Shown here one piece after another: positions 9,906 to 19,385 of a stretch of 64,000 nucleotides of DNA. The stretch comes from Clostridiales bacterium (GTDB lineage: Bacteria > Bacillota > Clostridia > Saccharofermentanales > Saccharofermentanaceae): the NCBI GenBank assembly GCA_017554745.1, contig JAFZHS010000017.1:62001-126000 (forward strand), given 5' to 3'. A program made the position numbers and the translations under genes. Below the pieces are notes generated by a model. It had not been told where the DNA came from, searched no databases, and saw only the letters and a program-made list of their open reading frames with translations. Each line of letters begins with the position of its first letter. The first letter of the stretch is position 1.

Positions 9906-10361
9906 TTACTCCTTAACATAATCAGGATCTATCCTGACCAATTCGGTAAGTGCTTTATTCCTGTAATTCAGATCTTCACGAAGCGTGAATCCCTGCGATT
10001 CCCAGAATGCGTTGCCGCCTTCATTCTTTTTGAATGCGACTAGAAGGACTTTTGTTATGCCTTCTTCCTTGAGTGCATTAAGTGCAAGTTCTACAAGCTT
10101 CTGGCCGATGCCTTCGCGCCTGTGAAGAGGGGATACGCATGCGTGCTGAATTATGCCGCGTCTTCCGTCATGACCACATAATATCACACCGATGACCTTT
10201 TCTTCGCAAACAGCTACGAAAGAAGTCGAAGGATTGCGCTTTAAGTATTTCGCGATGCCTTCTTTTGAATCATCCTTATCATTAAGGCCGTTGCCGCACT
10301 CGAGCCAGAGAGCGTAGGCCTGCTCGTAATCTTCGATTGTCATCAGTTTGTAGGTGATCAT
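9906..10361 (-). CDS. GNAT family N-acetyltransferase (YpeA-like)
   Basis: A 151-residue single GNAT domain. The central VSPLHRREGIGQKLV segment carries the R/Q-x-x-G-x-G/A motif that binds the acetyl-CoA pyrophosphate, and the FWESQGFTLREDLNYRN end matches the GNAT C-terminal strand. The pattern VICGHDGRRG resembles the YpeA-like subgroup, whose substrate is unsettled. It lies between argG and argH, 5 bases before argH, so a role linked to arginine, such as N-acetylation of an amino acid, is possible but unproven. A good ribosome site (AGGAG) precedes the ATG, and a hairpin terminator separates it from argG. Confidence 0.88.
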   Translation of the reverse strand: MITYKLMTIEDYEQAYALWLECGNGLNDKDDSKEGIAKYLKRNPSTSFVAVCEEKVIGVILCGHDGRRGIIQHACVSPLHRREGIGQKLVELALNALKEEGITKVLLVAFKKNEGGNAFWESQGFTLREDLNYRNKALTELVRIDPDYVKE

Positions 10362-10384
10362 GATATTTTCTCCTATTATTAATG

Positions 10385-10412
10385 AAAAAGGGGACCGTTT
10401 ATCACGATCCCC
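10385..10412 (-). terminator. Terminator between argG and the GNAT gene
   Basis: Read on the minus strand, GGGGATCGT pairs with ACGGTCCCC (one G-U pair) around a 5-base loop, followed by CTTTTTC. It stands between argG and GNAT-argH with only about 23 bases left before the next start, too few for a new promoter. It may act as a partial terminator that lowers argH relative to argG. Confidence 0.8.
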
Positions 10413-10435
10413 TCAATTAAACCTGACTAACAGAA

Positions 10436-11650
10436 TCAGAGAAGTCCGTTCTTCTGCTTCATCTTAGCATTAACTTTCATCGGGAGACCGAAGCAGTTGA
10501 TGAATCCGCCTGCATCAGCCTGGTTGTAAACGTCGTCAGCCTCGAAAGTAGCGATCTCGGGATCGTAGAGGGAGAAGGGTGATGTTGTGCCTGCAGGTGT
10601 GCAGTTGCCCTTGTAGAGCTTCATCTTAACTTCACCTGTTACAACTTCCTGTGTCTTATCTACGAAAGCTGAGAGAGCCTCTCTGAGAGGGTGGAACCAC
10701 TGACCGTAGTAAACGAGTTCGGAGAACTTCTGTGCTACGAGATCCTTATAGTGGATCGTGTCACGCTCAACTGTGAGGAGCTCGAGCTCTCTGTGAGCAG
10801 CGAAAAGAAGTGTTCCGCCGGGAGTCTCATAAACGCCGCGGCTCTTCATACCAACGAGACGGTTCTCAACGATGTCTGCAATACCTACGCCGTTAGCTGC
10901 AGCAACCTTGTTGCAGTATCTCAAAAGATCAGCAGGTGAGAGTTTCTGGCCGTCAACTTCAACAGGGATACCCTTCTCGAACTTGATGGTTACATATGTA
11001 GGAGTATCGGGTGCCTTCTCAGGAGATACCATGAGCTCAAGGATCTTATCGAGGTTAGGCTCGTTTGCGGGATTCTCAAGATCCATACCTTCGTGAGAGA
11101 GGTGCCAGAGGTTCTCATCCTTGGAGTAGTTGTTTTCCTTTGTAACGGGAACGTCGATGCCTCGTGCCTGAGCGTAGTCGATCTCTTCGTCACGTGACTT
11201 GATATCCCAGATCCTCCAGGGAGCGAGGATCTTCATGTCAGGATCGAGTGCCTTGATGGAAAGCTCGAATCTTACCTGGTCGTTGCCCTTGCCTGTGCAG
11301 CCGTGAACGATCGTTGTGCATCCGTTAGCGTGAGCTGCCTCAACGAAGTGCTTAGCGATAACCGGACGTGCCATGGATGTACCGAGGAGGTACTTGCCCT
11401 CATAAACTGCATTAGCCTTGAGTGTGGGGAAGACGAAGTCAGAAACGAATTCCTCTGAAATGTCTTCGATAATGCACTTGATAGCGCCGCACTTAAGTGC
11501 CTTCTTCTCGAGATAATCATGATCAACACCTACGCCGACCTCACCGCAGTATGCAACTACTTCGCAGTCATAGTGCTCAAGAAGCCACGGGATGATGATA
11601 GATGTATCAAGTCCGCCTGAATAAGCCAGTAAGAATTTTTCTTTTGCCAT
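10436..11650 (-). CDS. argG: Argininosuccinate synthase
   Basis: Joins citrulline and aspartate with ATP to make argininosuccinate in the cytoplasm. The 404-residue length is standard. The N-terminal [11 protein letters not shown] motif is the ATP-pyrophosphatase P-loop, and the [22 protein letters not shown] segment ([18 protein letters not shown] here) binds citrulline and aspartate. An ATCGGAGGTGCCTT leader holds a strong ribosome site. It is the first gene of the arg cluster and has its own promoter and ARG box just upstream; a terminator follows. Confidence 0.97.
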   Translation of the reverse strand: MAKEKFLLAYSGGLDTSIIIPWLLEHYDCEVVAYCGEVGVGVDHDYLEKKALKCGAIKCIIEDISEEFVSDFVFPTLKANAVYEGKYLLGTSMARPVIAKHFVEAAHANGCTTIVHGCTGKGNDQVRFELSIKALDPDMKILAPWRIWDIKSRDEEIDYAQARGIDVPVTKENNYSKDENLWHLSHEGMDLENPANEPNLDKILELMVSPEKAPDTPTYVTIKFEKGIPVEVDGQKLSPADLLRYCNKVAAANGVGIADIVENRLVGMKSRGVYETPGGTLLFAAHRELELLTVERDTIHYKDLVAQKFSELVYYGQWFHPLREALSAFVDKTQEVVTGEVKMKLYKGNCTPAGTTSPFSLYDPEIATFEADDVYNQADAGGFINCFGLPMKVNAKMKQKNGLL

Positions 11651-11665
11651 AAGGCACCTCCGATT

Positions 11666-11683
11666 TATGAATATTTATGCATA
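11666..11683 (-). promoter_or_regulatory. ARG box (ArgR/AhrC operator)
   Basis: The 18-base palindrome TATGAATATTTATGCATA matches the ArgR/AhrC consensus TNTGAATWWWWATTCANW at 17 of 18 positions. It lies between the predicted transcription start and the argG ribosome site, so arginine-bound repressor there would block argG transcription. Confidence 0.8.
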
Positions 11684-11703
11684 ACTTTGTATAAACTTCG
11701 CAT

Positions 11704-11732
11704 ATCATACACTTGGTTCGCATACAAGTCAA
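11704..11732 (-). promoter_or_regulatory. Sigma-A promoter of argG
   Basis: On the minus strand, TTGACT (11727-11732), a 17-base spacer and TATGAT (11704-11709) make a near-consensus promoter. Transcription should start near 11697, just upstream of the ARG box. Confidence 0.82.
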
Positions 11733-11896
11733 CACCAAGATTTTAAACACGGCGCTTTATAAAAGCAAATAAGAAAAAAGAAATATTTTTTGTGCATGTT
11801 TTCACCACGATTGTTTTGTAAAAAAGGGTGGTTATGTATAAAATCATATGTGGCATAATATGCATTGATTAAATCTCAAGGGGATCTGTAACACTA

Positions 11897-12760
11897 ATGG
11901 CGTATCCGTTGATGGAACATCTTACCGGTAAGGGCTATCTTTACTGCGGCAAGTATTACAGGGTCAGTTCGGAGCTGACCGAATCTCTCCAGAAACCTGT
12001 TGAAGCCAGAATCTATTATGAGACTGTCAGAGTAAAAGACGGTGTTCTTTTATTTGTTGAAGATCATCTTCAAAGACTTGTTAATTCTGTTAAGGGTTTG
12101 GAAAACTTTCCTGTAAACACCTCGAAGATCTTGTCTGAAGCATACAGCTTCGTAGATCTCGACGGCGTTATGGAAGGCTCTATAAGAATCGTTCTTACAA
12201 ATGAAGTGCTTCTTATTCATCAGGCTGATATCACGCTTCCTTCAAAGGAGCATTTCGAGAACGGCATTAATACGAGCATTCTCAACTGGGAGAGAAAGAC
12301 ACCGAACCTGAAGATATTCAGGGGAGACTATAAGACACGTGTAAATGAGAAGTTCAGGGAAGAGAATGCCCACGGACTTCCTTTCGAGCTGGTGCTTACC
12401 GATAACGAAGGCAAGCTTTACGAAGGCTCTATGTCCAATCTATTTGTGATAAGAGACGGCAAGGTGTATTCCGCGCCTGACAATAAGATCCTTATAGGTA
12501 TTACGAGAAAGAGAGTCATGGAGGCTTTGAAGCGTTCAGGTCTTGAGCTTCAGACCGGCACGTTCGCGCCTGAAGAGCTTGATCCTGATACTGATGCTGT
12601 TTTTGTAAGCAGCACGCCTTTTGACATCCTGCCCGTAAGGTTCATTGACGATTACGAATTCAGATCGAGCGGAAACGAAGTGCTCAAAATGATCTCTAAG
12701 ATGTATCAGGAATATACATCTGAATATATAGACGCTGCAAAGCGTGCTTTGAACGGCTGA
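11897..12760 (+). CDS. PLP-dependent aminotransferase, class IV
   Basis: A 287-residue protein of fold-type IV aminotransferases (branched-chain aminotransferase, D-amino acid aminotransferase, aminodeoxychorismate lyase). The family segment EGSMSNLFVIRDGKVYSAP (176-194), which binds PLP phosphate, and K146 (in GDYKTR), the likely Schiff-base lysine, are present, followed by the GITRKRVMEAL helix. The order of residues fits an amino-acid transaminase or lyase, but the substrate cannot be set by eye. It is preceded by AAGGGGATC as ribosome site and divergently arranged from argG; htpG follows after 19 bases, so the two may be co-transcribed. Confidence 0.85.
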   Translation: MAYPLMEHLTGKGYLYCGKYYRVSSELTESLQKPVEARIYYETVRVKDGVLLFVEDHLQRLVNSVKGLENFPVNTSKILSEAYSFVDLDGVMEGSIRIVLTNEVLLIHQADITLPSKEHFENGINTSILNWERKTPNLKIFRGDYKTRVNEKFREENAHGLPFELVLTDNEGKLYEGSMSNLFVIRDGKVYSAPDNKILIGITRKRVMEALKRSGLELQTGTFAPEELDPDTDAVFVSSTPFDILPVRFIDDYEFRSSGNEVLKMISKMYQEYTSEYIDAAKRALNG

Positions 12761-12779
12761 TTAATTGGAGGTGGTATAA

Positions 12780-14708
12780 ATGGAGGCTAAACAGGGAAAG
12801 ATATCGGTTACTACCGAGAATATTTTTCCGGTTATCAGACAATGGCTTTATGAGGATAAGGATATCTTCATCAGAGAGCTCGTTTCTAACTGTGCGGACG
12901 CTATCGCAAAACACAGAAGGTTAGTAGAGCTCGGCAAAGCAGAGAAGGATCAGGAGAATACCGATTACAAGATCACGGTTACTTACGATGACGATAACAA
13001 GACTATCTCATTTGAAGATAACGGTATCGGTATGACCGAGAACGAAGTCGAGAAGTATATTAACCAGATAGCATTCTCGGGAGCTCTCGATTTTGTTACC
13101 AAGTACCAGCAGGAATCTACCGATAAGACAGGCATCATCGGCCACTTCGGTCTGGGCTTTTATTCCGCATTCATGGTAGCTGATGAAGTCACCATCGATA
13201 CATTGAGTTTTATGGAAGGCTCAGAGCCCGTTATCTGGAAGTCTAATGACGGTATGGATTATGAGATCCTGCCTTCCGAAAAGAAGACCAGAGGAACAGT
13301 CATCACATTGAAGCTTTCTGAAGATGCAATCAAGATCTTCGATTCGGCTACTATCAGAATGACGATCCGCAAGTACTGCTACTTCGCGCCGGCTGATATC
13401 TATTTCGTTGATATCAAGTCAGAGAAGCTTCACGAGGAAGCTGAGGAAAAGCGCAAGAAGGAAGCAGAGGAAAAGGGCGAGACATATACACCTTCTCCGG
13501 TATCTTATGTTCCCGTTAATAACAAGTCGCCTCTGTGGACAAAGAAGCCTTCCGAGTGTACAGAGTCTGAATATAAGCAGTTCTATCACTCTGTATTTAA
13601 TGACGGCAGAGATCCTTTATTCTGGATCCACCTCAATATGGATTATCCGTTTACACTCCAGGGCATTTTGTATTTCCCTAAGACGGATAATATCTACCAG
13701 TCTTTGGAAGGCCGCATCAAGATCTATAACCACCAGATCTTCGTAGCAGATAATATCGAAGAGATCATTCCCGATTTCTTATTCTTGCTCCAGGGATGCC
13801 TTGACTGTTCTGATCTCCCGCTCAACGTATCGCGTTCCGCTTTGCAGCAGGATGAGTATGTTAAGAAGCTTTCAGGACACATCATCAAGAAGGTATCAGA
13901 TAAGCTTAATGACCTTTTCAAAAAGCAGAGAGAAGACTTCGAGAAGTACTGGTCTGACATCTCCGTATTCGTTAAGTATGGCATGATGAAGGAAGAGAAG
14001 TTCTATGAGAAGGTAGAAGGCATCTGCCTCTTTAAGACTGTCGACGGAGCTTTCAAGACAGTTGAAGAGCTTACATCAGGCGATAAGAAGACTATAAGAT
14101 ACACGACAGATCCCAAAGCCCAGGCAGCTTATGTCGAGATGAGCAAGAATGACGGCTTCGAAGTAGTTGTCATGGATGAAGAGATCGACAATAATTTCAT
14201 GTCCTATCTCGAGATGAAAAAGCCTGACTGTAAGTTCAAGCGTGTCGACTCAGAGCTTTCCGGCAAGGAGTCTGATGAAGAGACAAAGAACAAGCTCAAG
14301 GATTTCTTCAGAAGCGCCGTAGGAGACGAGAAGCTTATTGTTTTCGCGCAGGAAATGGGCAAAGACAATCTTCCTGCTTTAATAAGAGAAGCAGAACATA
14401 ACAGAAGAATGAAGGAAATGCGCGCACAATATGAGAGAATGATGTCATCGATGGGCAACATGTCTGAAGAAGAGCTTGCCGATATGTTCCCTGAGACGGA
14501 AGAGCTCGTTGTTAACACCGACAGCCCGCTCATCACAAAGCTCGAGGCTCTCGAATCGATGGGCACAAAGAAGGAAGAGGCCGACCGTCTGGCCCAGCAC
14601 ATCTACGACCAGGCAAAGCTTGCGCACGGATCTCTTGACAGCGCAGGACTTGAGAGATTTTTGAAGTACAACACCGAACTGCTCAGTAAGAGCGCCGAAA
14701 ATCTGTAA
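12780..14708 (+). CDS. htpG: Chaperone protein HtpG (Hsp90)
   Basis: An ATP-dependent chaperone dimer acting on partly folded client proteins in the cytoplasm. The 642-residue length fits. The N-terminal GHKL ATPase is clear: LIRELVSNCADAI-like helix (IRELVSNCADA, about 35-45), the DNGIGM motif (about 80-85) and GHFGLGFYSAFMVAD (about 121-135). The middle domain has the arginine segment PLNVSRSALQQD, and the C-terminal dimerisation region ends the chain. The strong GGAGGTGGTATAA leader drives translation. It lies between the aminotransferase and purL, 25 bases before purL, without visible heat-shock (CIRCE) element. Confidence 0.96.
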   Translation: MEAKQGKISVTTENIFPVIRQWLYEDKDIFIRELVSNCADAIAKHRRLVELGKAEKDQENTDYKITVTYDDDNKTISFEDNGIGMTENEVEKYINQIAFSGALDFVTKYQQESTDKTGIIGHFGLGFYSAFMVADEVTIDTLSFMEGSEPVIWKSNDGMDYEILPSEKKTRGTVITLKLSEDAIKIFDSATIRMTIRKYCYFAPADIYFVDIKSEKLHEEAEEKRKKEAEEKGETYTPSPVSYVPVNNKSPLWTKKPSECTESEYKQFYHSVFNDGRDPLFWIHLNMDYPFTLQGILYFPKTDNIYQSLEGRIKIYNHQIFVADNIEEIIPDFLFLLQGCLDCSDLPLNVSRSALQQDEYVKKLSGHIIKKVSDKLNDLFKKQREDFEKYWSDISVFVKYGMMKEEKFYEKVEGICLFKTVDGAFKTVEELTSGDKKTIRYTTDPKAQAAYVEMSKNDGFEVVVMDEEIDNNFMSYLEMKKPDCKFKRVDSELSGKESDEETKNKLKDFFRSAVGDEKLIVFAQEMGKDNLPALIREAEHNRRMKEMRAQYERMMSSMGNMSEEELADMFPETEELVVNTDSPLITKLEALESMGTKKEEADRLAQHIYDQAKLAHGSLDSAGLERFLKYNTELLSKSAENL

Positions 14709-14733
14709 TAAATTTGTACCGAGGAGACACCTT

Positions 14734-17700
14734 ATGAACGAGAATGATGTAAGACGAGTACTGTCAGAGAAGAAGGAAGGCTTTAACGTTGAAGCAGGCG
14801 GTATCCTTCATGATGTTAAATACGACTTGAATGTCGCAGGCATCACCAAGGTCCGCGTCGTAAACCGTTACGACGTATCTGGCGTTACTGACGAAGAGTA
14901 CGAGAACGCTAAAACAGTTGTCTTCAGCGAACCGCCTGTCGATATTCTTTACGATGAGACTGTTGACTTAAGCGATGCTGCTTATGTCCTCATAATCGAA
15001 TCTCTCCCCGGCCAGTACGACCAGAGAGCAGATTCCGCTGCACAGTGCATACAGTTCATGACCGCTAAGGAAAGACCTATCGTTAAGTGCGCTAAGATCG
15101 TTGCTTTCTACGGCACAGTTTCCGAAGATGAGAAGGAAAAGATCAAGTCTTACCTCATCAACCCCGTTGAGGCTCGTGAAGCATCTGCAGAAAAGCCTTC
15201 AACACTCGTTGATAAATATGACATTCCTACAACAGTTCCTAATGTTGACGGTTTCCTTGATATGTCTGATGAAGACCTCGAAAACTTAAGAAAGTCCATG
15301 GGTCTTGCGATGAGCTTTGCAGATATCAAGTTTGTCCAGGATTTCTTTAAGGAGCAGGGAAGAGTTCCTACGGTTACAGAGATCAGAGTGCTCGATACAT
15401 ACTGGTCTGACCACTGCCGTCATACGACATTCCTTACAAACCTTACTGACATTAAGTTTGAAGGCGATGACGAACTCACAGCTGAGATCCGCGAGACATA
15501 TAAGGATTATCTCGCTACCAGAGAAGACGTTTACGGCGAGAGGATCTCACAAAAGCCCATCTGCCTCATGGACATCGGTACCATCGCAGGCAAGAAGCTC
15601 AAGAAGGACGGCAAGCTTGCAGACCTCGATGAGTCTGAAGAGATCAACGCATGCTCCATTAAGGTAAGGATCGAAGTAGACGGAAAGCCCGAAGACTATA
15701 TCTTCATGTTCAAGAACGAGACTCACAACCATCCTACCGAGATCGAGCCTTTCGGCGGCGCAGCAACATGCTTGGGCGGCGCTATCAGAGACCCGCTCTC
15801 AGGAAGATCTTATGTATATCAGGCAATGCGTGTAACAGGCGCAGGTGATCCTACAGTACCTGTTGAGCTCACGCTTAAGGGTAAGCTTTCACAGAAGAAG
15901 CTCTGCCGCACAGCAGCTGCAGGCTATTCTTCATACGGCAACCAGATCGGTCTTGCTACAGGTTTAGTTGATGAGATCTATCATCCCGGTTATATCGCAA
16001 AGAGAATGGAGATCGGTGCTGTCGTAGGCGCTGCTCCTGCTTCAAATATTGTAAGAGAAAGACCCCAGGCAGGCGACATTGTCGTATTGCTCGGCGGCAG
16101 GACCGGACGTGACGGTATCGGCGGCGCTACGGGTTCATCCAAAGCTCATGATACTCAGTCTGTCGTAACATGCGGATCCGAAGTCCAGAAGGGTAATCCT
16201 CCGACGGAGAGAAAGCTCCAGAGACTTTTCAGGGATCCTGAAGTAACAAGACTCATTATCAGATGTAACGACTTCGGCGCAGGCGGCGTATCCGTTGCCA
16301 TCGGCGAGCTCGCTGCCGGTCTTAAGATCAATCTCGACGCAGTCCCGAAGAAGTATGACGGTCTTGACGGTACTGAGATCGCTATCTCTGAATCTCAGGA
16401 GAGAATGGCTGTTGTAGTTCATCCCGCTGACCTTGATAAGTTCATGGCTGCTGCCGCAAAGGAAAACCTTGAAGCTACAGTCGTTGCTGAAGTAACAGAA
16501 GAGCCTGTCATGAAGATGGTATGGAACGGTGCAACTATCGTTGACCTCCCGAGATCCTTCATCGATACAAACGGCGCTACTCAGTATGCTGAAGCTGATG
16601 TCGTACCTCAGGGCAAGGGTGAGTTCCTTGATACGCCTGCAAACGGCTATGTTGAGGGAAGCTTTGCTGACAGCCTTAAGGGCGTACTTAATTCTCTTGA
16701 AGGCGCATCCCGAAAAGGTCTCATCCAGAGATTCGACTCTTCGATCGGCGCTGCTACAGTCGTTTGGCCTTACGGCGGTAAGATGCAGAATTCACCTGAG
16801 GAAGGTATGGCTGCAAAGATCCCGCTCGATCACGGCACAACACACGACTGCTCTGTAATGACATACGGCTTTGATCCTTACTACATGGAATGGAATCCTT
16901 ATGCAGGCGCTTACCATTCAGTAGTTGAATCTCTCTTGAAGCTCCTCGCAATGGGCGTTGATCCTTCAAAGGCAAGACTCACATTCCAGGAATATTTCGA
17001 GAGAATGGGCAGCAACGAGTCATGGGGCAAGCCTCTTTCTGCGCTCCTCGGCGCTTACAAGGCACAGCTCGATTACGGCACGGCTGCCATCGGCGGTAAG
17101 GATTCAATGTCCGGAACATTTAACGATATCCACGTACCTCCGACGCTCGTTTCCTTCGCAGTTGGAATGTCCACAAGCGACAAGGTTATCACAGCTACGC
17201 TTACAGGAAAGGGCCAGAAGCTCTATCTCATCAAGTGCGCAAGAGACGGCAAGGGTTCTTATAAGAAGGATCACGTCCTCCGCGTATTCAAGGCTGTTAA
17301 GGAGCTTTTGGACAGAGGCGAGATCAAGAACGCAGCAGTAGTAAAGAGCGCAGGTGTTGCGGCAAGAGTTGCACAGATGTGCTTCGGTAACAAGCTCGGC
17401 TTCGATTTCTCCGATAAGCTTTCTGAGGCTGATCTCTTCTCCAAGACTTTGGGCTCCATCATCGTTGCAATCCCTGCTGACGGCAATGCAGTCGATAAGG
17501 TAGAGATGGCAGGCGGCAAGTTCCTCGGTACAACAAATGATACAGGTGACTTCACTTATGCCGGTGCCAGTGTATCCGGCAAGGATGCTGTAGAAGCATT
17601 TGAAGGAAAGCTCGAAAGGATATTCCCGACAGTAGCAAAGTCTGCTGAAATGCCTTTCGCGATCGACGTATATACAGCAGGTGAGCCTAAGAAGGCTGCT

Positions 17701-18519
17701 CCCGGAGTTCTCAAGGGTGCCAAGCCGAAGGTAATCATACCTGTATTCCCGGGCAACAACTGCGAGATCGACTCCGCAAGGGCATTCGAGAGAGCAGGCG
17801 CAGATGCTGAAGTATTTGTTATCCGAAACAGGAATCAGAATGATATCAATGAGTCATTCGCTGAACTGGCTGCCAAGATCCGTGAAGCAAACATCATGAT
17901 GATCCCGGGCGGATTCTCTGCCGGTGACGAGCCTGAAGGTTCAGGTAAGTTCATTACCGCATCTCTTAGAAACAGCGGTATCGCAGATGCGATCTCCGAT
18001 CTCCTCGATAACAGAGACGGTCTTGCTTTAGGTATCTGTAACGGCTTCCAGGCTTTGATCAAGCTGGGCCTCGTTCCTTTCGGAAAGATCTGCGACATGA
18101 CATCTGACAGCCCCACGCTGACATTCAACAATATCGGCAGACACCAGAACAAGTACGCAAGGACTAAGATCATGACCAACAAGAGCCCCTGGCTCTCACT
18201 TACAACACCCGGCGAGATCTACGATATCCCGCTCTCACACGGCGAAGGTAAGTTCGTTGCTTCTGAAGAACTCGTAAGAAAGCTCGCTGCCAACGGCCAG
18301 ATCGCTACCTGCTACGTTGATCTTGACGGCAACTACGCTGCTGATACTGATTTCAATGCTAACGGCTCTATTTGCGCTATCGAAGGTATCCTGTCACCAG
18401 ACGGCCGTGTCCTTGGTAAGATGGGTCATACCGAAAGATATGAGTCTGACCTTACAAAGAACATTCCGGGCAACAAGTACCAGAAGATCTTTGAGTCAGG
18501 TGTTGCTTACTTCCTGTGA
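14734..18519 (+). CDS. purL: Phosphoribosylformylglycinamidine synthase (one-chain, clostridial type)
   Basis: Step four of purine synthesis: FGAR, glutamine and ATP give FGAM in the cytoplasm. The 1261-residue single chain carries the N-terminal FGAM-synthase part with the SDHCRHTTF and ETHNHPTEIEPFGGAATC ligand segments and the GGRTGRDGIGGATGSS loop, then a C-terminal glutaminase of about 260 residues starting at PKVIIPVFPGNNCEIDS, with nucleophile Cys in GICNGFQ (C1102) and SHGEGKF near the end. This is the long single-protein type often found in Clostridia and differs from the separate PurL/PurQ/PurS of Bacillus. A GAGGAG ribosome site precedes the ATG. The rsmA gene starts 8 bases after its stop. 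Confidence 0.95.
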   Translation: MNENDVRRVLSEKKEGFNVEAGGILHDVKYDLNVAGITKVRVVNRYDVSGVTDEEYENAKTVVFSEPPVDILYDETVDLSDAAYVLIIESLPGQYDQRADSAAQCIQFMTAKERPIVKCAKIVAFYGTVSEDEKEKIKSYLINPVEAREASAEKPSTLVDKYDIPTTVPNVDGFLDMSDEDLENLRKSMGLAMSFADIKFVQDFFKEQGRVPTVTEIRVLDTYWSDHCRHTTFLTNLTDIKFEGDDELTAEIRETYKDYLATREDVYGERISQKPICLMDIGTIAGKKLKKDGKLADLDESEEINACSIKVRIEVDGKPEDYIFMFKNETHNHPTEIEPFGGAATCLGGAIRDPLSGRSYVYQAMRVTGAGDPTVPVELTLKGKLSQKKLCRTAAAGYSSYGNQIGLATGLVDEIYHPGYIAKRMEIGAVVGAAPASNIVRERPQAGDIVVLLGGRTGRDGIGGATGSSKAHDTQSVVTCGSEVQKGNPPTERKLQRLFRDPEVTRLIIRCNDFGAGGVSVAIGELAAGLKINLDAVPKKYDGLDGTEIAISESQERMAVVVHPADLDKFMAAAAKENLEATVVAEVTEEPVMKMVWNGATIVDLPRSFIDTNGATQYAEADVVPQGKGEFLDTPANGYVEGSFADSLKGVLNSLEGASRKGLIQRFDSSIGAATVVWPYGGKMQNSPEEGMAAKIPLDHGTTHDCSVMTYGFDPYYMEWNPYAGAYHSVVESLLKLLAMGVDPSKARLTFQEYFERMGSNESWGKPLSALLGAYKAQLDYGTAAIGGKDSMSGTFNDIHVPPTLVSFAVGMSTSDKVITATLTGKGQKLYLIKCARDGKGSYKKDHVLRVFKAVKELLDRGEIKNAAVVKSAGVAARVAQMCFGNKLGFDFSDKLSEADLFSKTLGSIIVAIPADGNAVDKVEMAGGKFLGTTNDTGDFTYAGASVSGKDAVEAFEGKLERIFPTVAKSAEMPFAIDVYTAGEPKKAAPGVLKGAKPKVIIPVFPGNNCEIDSARAFERAGADAEVFVIRNRNQNDINESFAELAAKIREANIMMIPGGFSAGDEPEGSGKFITASLRNSGIADAISDLLDNRDGLALGICNGFQALIKLGLVPFGKICDMTSDSPTLTFNNIGRHQNKYARTKIMTNKSPWLSLTTPGEIYDIPLSHGEGKFVASEELVRKLAANGQIATCYVDLDGNYAADTDFNANGSICAIEGILSPDGRVLGKMGHTERYESDLTKNIPGNKYQKIFESGVAYFL

Positions 18520-18527
18520 TCTGATAG

Positions 18528-19322
18528 ATGAACAGAGAGACCATTAAACAAATAATGCAATCAGAAGGAATTCTGCCCCAATCTAAATTCGGGCAGAATT
18601 TCCTTTGTGATGAAGAAATAATCCAAAGAATTGTCGGCCTCTGTGAGATCAAAAAAGAAGACACTGTAATCGAGATCGGCCCGGGTTTAGGTAGTATTAC
18701 AGTTCCTATTTCCGAACTGGCAGTTCGATTTTATGCATATGAGATAGATAACGGACTTGCGGATTATCTCAGTTCGAACCTGACAAACGTTACCGTGATC
18801 AACAGGGATTTCCTTAAAGTGGATAATTCCGAAAAGCATGAAGCAGATGTTGTCGTGAGCAATATTCCATACTATGTCATGACCGACATCATGAAGAAGC
18901 TTTTTGGTGAATATTCAAGAGCGCGCAAAATGGTCTTCATGGTGGAAGATGAGGCGATCGCGCGTATCGACTGCGGCCCGAACAGTAAGCAGTACGGCCC
19001 TTTGGCGATCCTTTGCAGTCTTTACGGCGAGTACAGATATGAATTCAAAGTGCCTTATACGGCCTTTGTTCCGCAGCCCCGGACGACATCGGCGGTTATC
19101 AGCTTTACAAGAGGTGAGAGCGCTGATATCTTGAGCGACGGCTTTGTTAAGTTTTTGAATGCCTGTTTTGCGATGAGAAGGAAGATGCTCAGGAAGAATC
19201 TTTCGTCCGTTGCTTCGGCTGAGGCTGTCGATGAGGCATTTAGCCGGCTTGGAATAAGCGGGACTGCCAGGGCGGAGGAGCTGACACCTGCTCAGTTTGC
19301 GGAATTATATCTCAAACTTTGA
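18528..19322 (+). CDS. rsmA: 16S rRNA (adenine-1518/1519) dimethyltransferase
   Basis: Dimethylates two adenosines in the 3' end hairpin of 16S rRNA using S-adenosylmethionine. Length, 264 residues, is normal. The motifs SKFGQNFLCDE (about 17-27), VIEIGPGLGSIT (SAM site, motif I) and the NIPYYV motif IV (NxPY/Y, here at about 110-115) are clear. The start has no good ribosome site and is 8 bases after purL, so it may be coupled to purL. The 5' coding part contains a long hairpin (18565-18605), and the codons for PISELAVRFYAYE contain a close relative of the 35-bp repeat found after tsaD. Confidence 0.95.
   Translation: MNRETIKQIMQSEGILPQSKFGQNFLCDEEIIQRIVGLCEIKKEDTVIEIGPGLGSITVPISELAVRFYAYEIDNGLADYLSSNLTNVTVINRDFLKVDNSEKHEADVVVSNIPYYVMTDIMKKLFGEYSRARKMVFMVEDEAIARIDCGPNSKQYGPLAILCSLYGEYRYEFKVPYTAFVPQPRTTSAVISFTRGESADILSDGFVKFLNACFAMRRKMLRKNLSSVASAEAVDEAFSRLGISGTARAEELTPAQFAELYLKL
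18565..18605 (+). repeat. Strong hairpin in the first codons of rsmA
   Basis: AAGGAATTCTGCCC (18565-18578) and GGGCAGAATTTCCTT (18591-18605) are complementary over 14 pairs with one bulged base, with a 12-base loop. It sits 37 bases after the ATG, in the codons for EGILPQSKFGQNF, and could affect translation or transcription through the operon. Its function is unknown. Confidence 0.6.
18704..18735 (+). repeat. Coding-sequence relative of the 35-bp palindromic repeat
   Basis: This 32-base stretch inside rsmA matches 29 of 32 positions of the repeat between tsaD and smpB, without gaps. It keeps the palindrome CGAACTG-N-CAGTTCG followed by ATTTTATG. The encoded residues still align with the normal rsmA fold, so it does not break the gene. 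See the entries at 24923 and 24978. Confidence 0.7.
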
Positions 19323-19345
19323 GAAAAAACGCTTAGTGTTATAAT
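19319..19345 (+). promoter_or_regulatory. Promoter of zapA operon
   Basis: TATAAT (19340-19345) with an extended TG two bases upstream (TGTTATAAT); a TTGAGA (19319-19324) lies at 15-base spacing, short of ideal. The zapA start is 40 bases later with a GGAGG site. Confidence 0.6.
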
Positions 19346-19385
19346 AGTCTAAATTATTATCTTCTAATATTGCGGAGGTCTTTAA

